NCBI GenBank assembly: GCA_029974875.1
Contig: JARKQP010000733.1
Span: 1 to 29,927 of the forward strand
DNA: 29,927 nt
Reading direction: 5' to 3'
Source: Mobilitalea sp.
Lineage (GTDB): Bacteria; Bacillota_A; Clostridia; Lachnospirales; Lachnospiraceae
In this document: one piece after another, positions 24,849 to 29,927 of the stretch
Numbering within the stretch: the stretch's first letter is position 1
Layout of the letters: each line of letters opens with the position of its first letter
Program-made: the position numbers and the translations under genes
The notes under the pieces: generated by a model
Seen by the model: the letters and a program-made list of their open reading frames with translations, nothing else
Databases searched by the model: none
What the model was told of the DNA's origin: nothing

Positions 24849-24960
24849 AGTCATAATAGAATAGTCATAATAGAACAGTCATGATAAAACAGTTATAATA
24901 GAACAGTTATAATAGAACAGTCATAATAAAACAGTTATGATAGAACAGTCGTAATAAAAG
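24849..24960. repeat. 14-bp tandem repeat, eight copies
   Basis: Eight uninterrupted units of exactly 14 bases follow the consensus AGTCATAATAGAAC, with variation mainly C/T at position 4, A/G at 7 and G/A at 11. Every unit has a TATAAT-like core. There are no spacers, so it is not a CRISPR array. It sits between the chemoreceptor gene and the long hairpin at 24960. It is probably a variable-number repeat; function unknown. Confidence 0.95.
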
Positions 24961-25030
24961 GGAAGCTGCCTAACGTTGTGATCAAAGCTTTACGAGGCTT
25001 GATTGGTACAGTTGGCAGCTTCCCTCTTTC
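24960..25030 (+). terminator. long two-part hairpin downstream of the chemoreceptor gene
   Basis: An outer stem of 11 bp (GGGAAGCTGCC 24960-24970 with GGCAGCTTCCC 25014-25024) encloses AAC/GTT and an inner ATCAAAGC/GCTTGAT stem. It is followed by TCTTTC. It is about 190 bases after the chemoreceptor stop. It may be that gene's terminator, or a structured RNA in its own right. Confidence 0.6.
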
Positions 25031-25085
25031 ATGGTTCCCATACCCTCCGTTTTCTCTATTATTTTATCCATACCTCCCTTTCCCT

Positions 25086-25130
25086 TAATAATTCAACAAA
25101 ACTCCGCCTTTTCCTAATAATTCAACAAAA
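25086..25130. repeat. 16-bp direct repeat upstream of the pot regulator promoter
   Basis: TAATAATTCAACAAAA occurs at 25086-25101 and 25115-25130, 29 bases apart, ending just before the -35 box at 25134. It could be an activator site or a small local duplication. Confidence 0.7.
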
Positions 25131-25133
25131 TTA

Positions 25134-25161
25134 TTGACAATACAAATAATGCTAGTATAAT
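25134..25161 (+). promoter_or_regulatory. predicted promoter of the cupin regulator/pot operon
   Basis: TTGACA (25134-25139) and TATAAT (25156-25161) are 16 bases apart. Both boxes are perfect consensus. Confidence 0.8.
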
Positions 25162-25171
25162 AAATAGTATT

Positions 25172-25188
25172 GTTTAGTTTAACTAAAC
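25172..25188 (+). promoter_or_regulatory. 17-bp operator-like palindrome at the pot promoter
   Basis: GTTTAGTT-T-AACTAAAC is a perfect palindrome that begins about 10 bases past the -10 box, so it covers the expected transcription start. It is a good candidate operator for the XRE-cupin regulator encoded immediately downstream (autoregulation). Confidence 0.6.
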
Positions 25189-25297
25189 TTTAAGTTTATC
25201 TTTAGTAAGAAACCGGCCAGTTAAAACAGGCTTCAATCCAGTTATTAACAGGTGCTGCCGCAGCATAAAAACTAAATGGTCAGGGATGGATATTATT

Positions 25298-25837
25298 ATG
25301 AATATTGGTTCAAAAATCAAGGAATTACGAATACAAAAAAGCTTAACCCAGGAAGAGCTGGCTGACCGTGCCGAATTATCAAAGGGCTTTATCTCGCAGC
25401 TGGAACGGGATTTAACCTCTCCTTCCATCGCCACCCTTGTAGACATTCTGCAATGTCTTGGCACGAATCTTGAGGAATTTTTTAGCGGAACAACTGCCGA
25501 GCAGGTGGTGTTCAAAAAATCTGATTATTTCGAAAAATACGATGCCGAATTAAAAAATGAAGTGAAGTGGATTATTCCCAATGCCCAGAAGAATATCATG
25601 GAGCCCATTCTTCTGACGCTGGATGCCAACGGTTCTACCTATCCGGATAATCCCCATGAGGGCGAAGAATTTGGCTATATCCTAAATGGGAGCATCACCC
25701 TGCATATCGGAAACCGTACTTACAAGGTAAAAAAGGGGGAATCCTTTTATTTTACCGCCAACAAGCAGCACTATATAACCGCATCCGAAAAAACCGGTGC
25801 TACCCTGCTCTGGGTGTCCACACCTCCGAGCTTTTGA
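25298..25837 (+). CDS. XRE-family regulator with C-terminal cupin domain, probable polyamine-response repressor
   Basis: This is a 179-residue protein when started at the ATG at 25298, which has AGGGATGG upstream. The ATG four codons earlier overlaps that site. The N-terminal helix-turn-helix (about 4-60) reads IGSKIKELRIQKSLTQEELA, then LSKGFISQLERDLTSPSIAT. The C-terminal cupin (about 100-175) has HEGEEFGYILNGSITLHIG and FYFTANKQHYITA. This architecture is that of PuuR-like regulators. In Firmicutes such genes often precede potABCD and are thought to respond to polyamine. It is 149 bases upstream of potA in the same direction, and a palindrome lies at its own promoter. Ligand and target are inferred. 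Confidence 0.9.
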   Translation: MNIGSKIKELRIQKSLTQEELADRAELSKGFISQLERDLTSPSIATLVDILQCLGTNLEEFFSGTTAEQVVFKKSDYFEKYDAELKNEVKWIIPNAQKNIMEPILLTLDANGSTYPDNPHEGEEFGYILNGSITLHIGNRTYKVKKGESFYFTANKQHYITASEKTGATLLWVSTPPSF

Positions 25838-25852
25838 TTTTGTGGAGACCAA

Positions 25853-25874
25853 AACCTTCTTAAAGGAGAAGGTT
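25853..25874 (+). promoter_or_regulatory. intercistronic hairpin between regulator and potA
   Basis: AACCTTCT/AGAAGGTT is an 8-bp perfect stem with loop TAAAGG. Purine-rich sequence follows rather than a U-tract, so readthrough into potA is expected. Confidence 0.4.
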
Positions 25875-25914
25875 GAAAGAAATAAAACTAATAAACAAAG
25901 GGAGGACCGAGTCC

Positions 25915-25944
25915 ATGCCAGCACTTTCATGGCGATTTGTGTGA
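25915..25944 (+). CDS. possible 9-residue leader peptide before potA
   Basis: An ATG preceded by the strong site GGGAGG (9-base spacing) encodes MPALSWRFV and stops at TGA-TAA, in the same frame as potA and 10 bases before its first ATG. Either it is a translated leader peptide coupled to potA, or it is the remnant of a longer potA N-terminus. The strong ribosome binding site belongs to this mini-ORF and not to potA. Confidence 0.35.
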   Translation: MPALSWRFV

Positions 25945-25953
25945 TAAAGGGCA

Positions 25954-27063
25954 ATGCCCGTAATGATGGGCATGGACATATTTACAATGAACGAAAATAA
26001 ATTAATCAACTTGGTGGGTATTACAAAATCCTATGGTAATACGGTTATACTGGATGATTTGAGCCTCTATGTACGGGAAAATGAATTTGTCACGCTGCTG
26101 GGTCCCTCCGGCTGTGGCAAGACCACGACCCTGCGTATTATCGGAGGCTTTGAGACTCCCGATAAGGGACAGGTCGTCTTCGAAGGCAAGGATATTACAA
26201 AGCTGCCCCCGAATGAGCGCCAGCTCAATACCGTATTCCAGAAGTACGCTCTATTTAACCATATGACAATTGCAGAAAACATTGCCTTTGGCCTGAAGAT
26301 AAAGAAAAAAAGTGCTATCTACATAAAGGATAAAATCAAGTATGCCCTGAAGCTGGTCAACCTGGATGGCTACGAGGACCGTATGCCTAATTCCTTAAGC
26401 GGAGGACAGCAGCAAAGAATCGCAATTGCAAGAGCTATTGTGAATGAGCCCAAGGTGCTCCTGCTGGATGAGCCCCTCGGCGCGCTGGATCTTAAGCTGC
26501 GCCAGGACATGCAGTATGAGCTGATCCGTTTAAAGAATGAATTGGGCATTACCTTTGTCTATGTTACCCATGACCAGGAAGAAGCCCTTACCATGTCGGA
26601 CACCATCGTGGTCATGAACCAGGGCTATATACAGCAGATAGGCACGCCGGAGAAGATATATAATGAACCGGAGAATGCCTTTGTAGCCGATTTTATCGGC
26701 GACAGCAACATTATTGCAGCTACCATGGTAGAGGACCGGCTTGTGAATATCCTCGGAGCCAATTTCCCCTGCGTGGATGATGGCTTTGGCAAACAAAAGC
26801 CGGTGGATGTTGTCATCCGCCCTGAGGATATCGACCTGGTAAAGCCCTCGGAAGGGATCCTGGCCGGAAAGGTTACCTCCCTGATCTTTAAGGGAGTGCA
26901 TTATGAGATGGAGGTTCTGGCCGGCGGCCGTGAATGGCTCGTCCATTCCACCGACCTGTGTGCCGTAGGCACCGAAGTGGGGATCAAGGTTGACCCCTTC
27001 GACATCCAGATCATGAATAAACCGGCATCGGAGGACGAGCAGGCAGCTGTCCCACTTGAATAG
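25954..27063 (+). CDS. potA: spermidine/putrescine ABC transporter ATPase (PotA)
   Basis: This is a 369-residue protein from the first ATG after the in-frame stop; homologues usually begin near MNENKLINL (25987), so the true start is open. The ATPase domain has Walker [10 protein letters not shown] (50-58), Q-loop VFQKYALF, signature LSGGQQQR, Walker B VLLLDEP and switch VTHDQEE. A C-terminal TOBE-like regulatory domain contains [11 protein letters not shown]. It powers polyamine import through PotB and PotC. The first ATG lies in a small stem (ATGCCC/GGGCAT, 25954-25973) and has no good ribosome binding site of its own, which suggests coupling to the leader ORF upstream. The family call is firm. 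Confidence 0.93.
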   Translation: MPVMMGMDIFTMNENKLINLVGITKSYGNTVILDDLSLYVRENEFVTLLGPSGCGKTTTLRIIGGFETPDKGQVVFEGKDITKLPPNERQLNTVFQKYALFNHMTIAENIAFGLKIKKKSAIYIKDKIKYALKLVNLDGYEDRMPNSLSGGQQQRIAIARAIVNEPKVLLLDEPLGALDLKLRQDMQYELIRLKNELGITFVYVTHDQEEALTMSDTIVVMNQGYIQQIGTPEKIYNEPENAFVADFIGDSNIIAATMVEDRLVNILGANFPCVDDGFGKQKPVDVVIRPEDIDLVKPSEGILAGKVTSLIFKGVHYEMEVLAGGREWLVHSTDLCAVGTEVGIKVDPFDIQIMNKPASEDEQAAVPLE

Positions 27064-27136
27064 CCCTGCCCGGCGGCCTGACCCAGAAAACAGCTTCTCA
27101 TAACCTAATATTACTAGATAAGGAGGCGTGTGTTCT

Positions 27137-28012
27137 ATGAATGCCACCAAGCCAAAGCATAATCCCCTTCTGGAACGCGGATTAATGCTTCCCAATGCCA
27201 ATCGGATGAAATTATTTTCCTTTCCCTATATTCTATGGATGGCGGGATTTATTATCATACCCTTAATTATGATCCTGTTTTACGGCATGACTACCTCGGA
27301 AAACAGTTTTACCTTTGAAAACCTGGCTATGATTGCGGAGCCTGTTAATTATAAGGCCTTAGTCCTTGCGCTGCTCCTGTCCATTATCAGTACTGTCATC
27401 TGCCTTGTTTTGGCTTATCCCTTGTCTATCATACTGAATAACATCAAGATGAAAAGTAACAGCCTGATTATTTTTATCATCATCCTTCCTATGTGGATGA
27501 ACTTTTTATTGAGGACCGTAGCCTGGCAGAATATCCTGGAGAGAACGGGAATACTTAACACCCTGCTTACCTTTCTCCACCTGCCCACCCTTAATATCAT
27601 TAACACTCCTGCTGCCATCATATTAGGCATGGTCTATAACTACCTGCCCTTCATGATCTTGCCCATCTACAATGTGCTGATCAAAATTGACCAGGAGGTT
27701 GTCAATGCGGCCAGGGACCTGGGAGCCAATCCCCTGCAGACCTTCATTAAGATCATATTTCCCTTGAGCCTCCCCGGAGTAATCAGCGGAATTACTATGG
27801 TTTTCGTGCCTTCCCTTACTACCTTTGCCATCTCCTCCATCCTCGGCGGCAGTAAGATTGTATTAATGGGTAATGTCATCGAGCAGCAGTTTACCCTTGG
27901 CAACTGGCATACGGGATCCGGTTTATCGCTGGTATTGATGATTTTCGTGCTCCTTTGTATGGCCATCCTGTCAAAATATGATAAAGAAGCGGAGGGCAGC
28001 AGCATATGGTAA
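27137..28012 (+). CDS. potB: spermidine/putrescine ABC transporter permease (PotB)
   Basis: This is a 291-residue inner-membrane protein when started at the ATG at 27137. An in-frame GTG at 27128 lies only two bases after the AAGGAGG site and is less likely. The six predicted membrane segments start at about residue 24 (LFSFPYILWMAGFIIIPLIM). The EAA loop is VVNAARDLGANPLQTFIKII. It forms the channel with PotC. The stop codon overlaps the potC start by seven bases, which implies translational coupling. Confidence 0.92.
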   Translation: MNATKPKHNPLLERGLMLPNANRMKLFSFPYILWMAGFIIIPLIMILFYGMTTSENSFTFENLAMIAEPVNYKALVLALLLSIISTVICLVLAYPLSIILNNIKMKSNSLIIFIIILPMWMNFLLRTVAWQNILERTGILNTLLTFLHLPTLNIINTPAAIILGMVYNYLPFMILPIYNVLIKIDQEVVNAARDLGANPLQTFIKIIFPLSLPGVISGITMVFVPSLTTFAISSILGGSKIVLMGNVIEQQFTLGNWHTGSGLSLVLMIFVLLCMAILSKYDKEAEGSSIW

Positions 28013-28791
28013 AGAACTTTTTTAACCGTTTTTATATAGGCATTATCCTTCTCTTCCTCTATGCCCCCATTATTATTTTGGTTGTGTTATCCTTTAACCA
28101 ATCAAAATCCAGGGCAAAGTGGGGAGGCTTTACCTTAAAGTGGTATGCGGAATTATTTCAAAATGATGATATCATGAGAGCCCTGTACACCACCTTAATC
28201 CTCGCCTTTGTCTCTGCCCTGATTGCCACCGTCATCGGAACTGCTGGTGCCTTTGCCATCAATGCCATGAAGAAGACTCCCCGGGTCATTATGCTGGGGA
28301 TCACCAATATCCCCATGCTGAATGCGGATATCGTAACGGGTATTTCCTTAATGCTGCTGTTTGTGGCATTGCGGTTTTCCCTGGGCTTTACCAGCGTTTT
28401 GTTAGCCCATATTACCTTTAATATCCCCTATGTCCTCTTAAGCGTCATGCCAAAGCTTAAGCAGTTGAACCCCAATACCTTTGAGGCAGCCCAGGATTTA
28501 GGAGCTTCGCCCTTTTATGCATTTTTTAAGGTGATCCTCCCGGATATCTCTCCCGGGATTATTTCCGGGTATTTTCTGGCATTTACCATGTCGCTGGATG
28601 ATTTCGTGATTACCTATTTCACAAAGGGCCCCGAGATCAATACCCTGTCCACCAAGATTTATACGGAGGTAAGAAAGGGCATTAAGCCGGAAATCTATGC
28701 TTTATCCACAATTATGTTTACTGCCATATTGCTCCTGTTAATCATAGCGAACCGCAAAAGCGGTGACAAAAACATACCGATGCGCAAATAA
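28006..28791 (+). CDS. potC: spermidine/putrescine ABC transporter permease (PotC)
   Basis: This 261-residue protein has six predicted membrane segments, the first at about 10-28 (GIILLFLYAPIIILVVLSF). The family marker FNQSKSRAKWGGFTLKWY follows it. The EAA loop is FEAAQDLGASPFYAFFKVIL, and FTMSLDDFVITYF is typical of PotC. The gene starts inside the end of potB. The C-terminus is short and basic. The binding-protein gene follows after 81 bases containing a small AGGGT/ACCCT hairpin. Confidence 0.93.
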   Translation: MVKNFFNRFYIGIILLFLYAPIIILVVLSFNQSKSRAKWGGFTLKWYAELFQNDDIMRALYTTLILAFVSALIATVIGTAGAFAINAMKKTPRVIMLGITNIPMLNADIVTGISLMLLFVALRFSLGFTSVLLAHITFNIPYVLLSVMPKLKQLNPNTFEAAQDLGASPFYAFFKVILPDISPGIISGYFLAFTMSLDDFVITYFTKGPEINTLSTKIYTEVRKGIKPEIYALSTIMFTAILLLLIIANRKSGDKNIPMRK

Positions 28792-28872
28792 TGGAATAAG
28801 AACGTTGATTAATTTAGTAAAGGGTTTTGACACCCTGATCCTATTATGAATACGAAACGAAAGGATATGACG

Positions 28873-29927
28873 ATGAAAAAATTAACTCTGCTAATTGCCC
28901 TAGTCCTATGTGGCCTTATGTTTACCGGATGCGGTAGCAAAGACAGCTCCGAAAAGGTATATGTCTATAACTGGGGAGAATATATTGATCCCGAGGTACG
29001 TGACCTGTTTGAGGAGGAAACTGGGATCAAGGTCGTTTATGATGAATTCCAGACCAACGAGGAGATGTATCCAAAGATTAAAGAAAATGCTGTGCAGTAT
29101 GACGTAGTCTGTCCCTCAGACTATATGATCCAGAAAATGATCCATGAGGATCTGTTAACAGAAATAGACTTTAGTAATATTCCCAACCTGTCCAATATCG
29201 ACCAGGCCTATTTAGACAGCGCCCAGGGCTTCGATCCGGGAAACAAGTACAGCGTGCCCTATTGCTGGGGAACTGTCGGCATCCTATACAACAAAACCTT
29301 GGTAGACGAGCCCATTGACAGCTGGGGCGCCCTATTTGATGAAAAATATTCCGGGAATATCCTGATGATGGACAGCGTCCGTGACGCCTATGCCATCGCT
29401 TTAAGATACCTGGGCTATGATTTAAATTCCACTGATAAGAACCAGATCCAGGAAGCCACTAAGCTGCTCCAGTCACAATATCCCCTGGTTCAGGCCTACG
29501 TGGTTGACCAGGTCCGTGATAAGATGATCGGGGGCGAGGCCGCTATCGGTGTTATTTATTCCGGTGAAGCCATCTTTACCAAGAGGGAAAATCCTGACCT
29601 GGAATATGTGGTTCCAAAGGAAGGCTCCAATGTATGGATCGACGGCTGGGTTATCCCGAAAAACTGCAGGAGTAAGGAAAATGCGGAGGCCTTCATTAAT
29701 TTCATGTGCAGGCCGGATATTGCCTTAAAGAACTTTGAATACATTACCTAGTCCACACCGAACAAAGCTGCCAGAGAAATGATTACCGATGAGGATATTA
29801 AGAACAGCTCCGTTGCTTTCCCTGACCAGAGCGTCCTTGACAGATGCACCACCTTCTCCTATCTCGGTACAGAGATAGAAGCATTCTATAATGATGAATG
29901 GAATAAGGTTAAGTCTGGTGTGACTTA
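28873..29927 (+). pseudogene. potD: polyamine-binding lipoprotein gene potD with in-frame amber stop
   Basis: The best start is the ATG at 28873 (AAAGGA, 7-base spacing), giving the lipoprotein signal MKKLTLLIALVLCGLMFTGC. The mature part is PotD-like: VYVYNWGEYIDPEV, YDVVCPSDYMIQKM, YSVPYCWGTVGILYNK, and GWVIPKNCRSKENAEAFINF. At 29749-29751 a TAG interrupts the frame after FEYIT, giving a 293-residue product. The same frame then continues without another stop to the window edge (STPNKAAREM...FYNDEWNKVKSGVT), which is the normal C-terminus of the family. With it the protein would have about 351 residues, the usual PotD length. A single base change (TAT or TAC to TAG) explains this. TAG serves as a normal terminator in potA and in the GHKL gene. 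The truncated product lacks part of the second lobe and may be inactive; a sequencing error is possible. Confidence 0.88.

Noticed and set aside
24849..24960. CRISPR array
   Set aside because: The units are contiguous 14-mers without spacers, and no cas gene is present.
26530..27201. 223-codon minus-strand frame
   Set aside because: It is antisense to the highly conserved potA gene and has no recognisable motif.
29749..29751. Amber codon read as pyrrolysine
   Set aside because: PotD proteins have no such residue and other genes here use TAG as a normal stop; a point mutation is simpler.

Overview
The window looks like a chromosomal segment of an anaerobic Clostridia bacterium, most likely Lachnospiraceae. 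The evidence is strong AGGAGG-type ribosome binding sites, a trimeric electron-bifurcating [FeFe]-hydrogenase operon with its usual clostridial companions (a DRTGG-domain protein and a stand-alone GHKL ATPase), an AraC/YesM-type two-component system beside an Lpl-type sugar ABC transporter, and a cupin-regulated potABCD operon. No tRNA, rRNA, CRISPR array, transposase or integrase was seen.

Region 1 (1-2000): on the minus strand, the start of a DRTGG-domain gene and a PAS-PAS-GGDEF-like gene with a degenerate GGDEF motif. Region 2 (2043-16436): a minus-strand alpha-galactoside module. In transcription order it holds a GH97 enzyme, a GH36 alpha-galactosidase, a sensor kinase, a response regulator, a lipoprotein binding protein, two permeases and a second GH97 enzyme, closed by a terminator. 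None of the three glycosidases has a signal peptide, so the likely scheme is that the kinase pair senses an oligosaccharide, the transporter imports it and the hydrolases act in the cytoplasm. No ABC ATPase is encoded here; such importers usually share an MsmX-type ATPase.

Region 3 (16424-22102): the hyd operon on the plus strand, in the order NuoE-like HydC, GHKL ATPase, a small thioredoxin-fold protein, NuoF-like HydB and the [FeFe] catalytic subunit HydA, ending in a perfect terminator. Together these would couple NADH and ferredoxin oxidation to H2 formation, or the reverse. Region 4 (22196-25030): a small DUF1874-like gene, a single-Cache chemoreceptor and repeat-rich intergenic DNA. Region 5 (25134-29927): an XRE-cupin regulator and potABCD for spermidine/putrescine uptake, with an in-frame amber codon in potD.

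The most unusual points are these. A roughly 160-bp direct repeat (1807-1966 and 16424-16583) brackets the whole alpha-galactoside module, as if the module had been lodged inside a duplicated hyd/PAS-GGDEF divergent control region. A 51-bp tandem array inside the hyd operon pairs Shine-Dalgarno-like AGGAGG with anti-Shine-Dalgarno CCTCCT in each unit and ends on the real ribosome binding site of the next gene. There is also a lone DUF1874-like protein, related in pattern to type III CRISPR ring nucleases, a 14-bp x 8 tandem repeat, and the interrupted potD.
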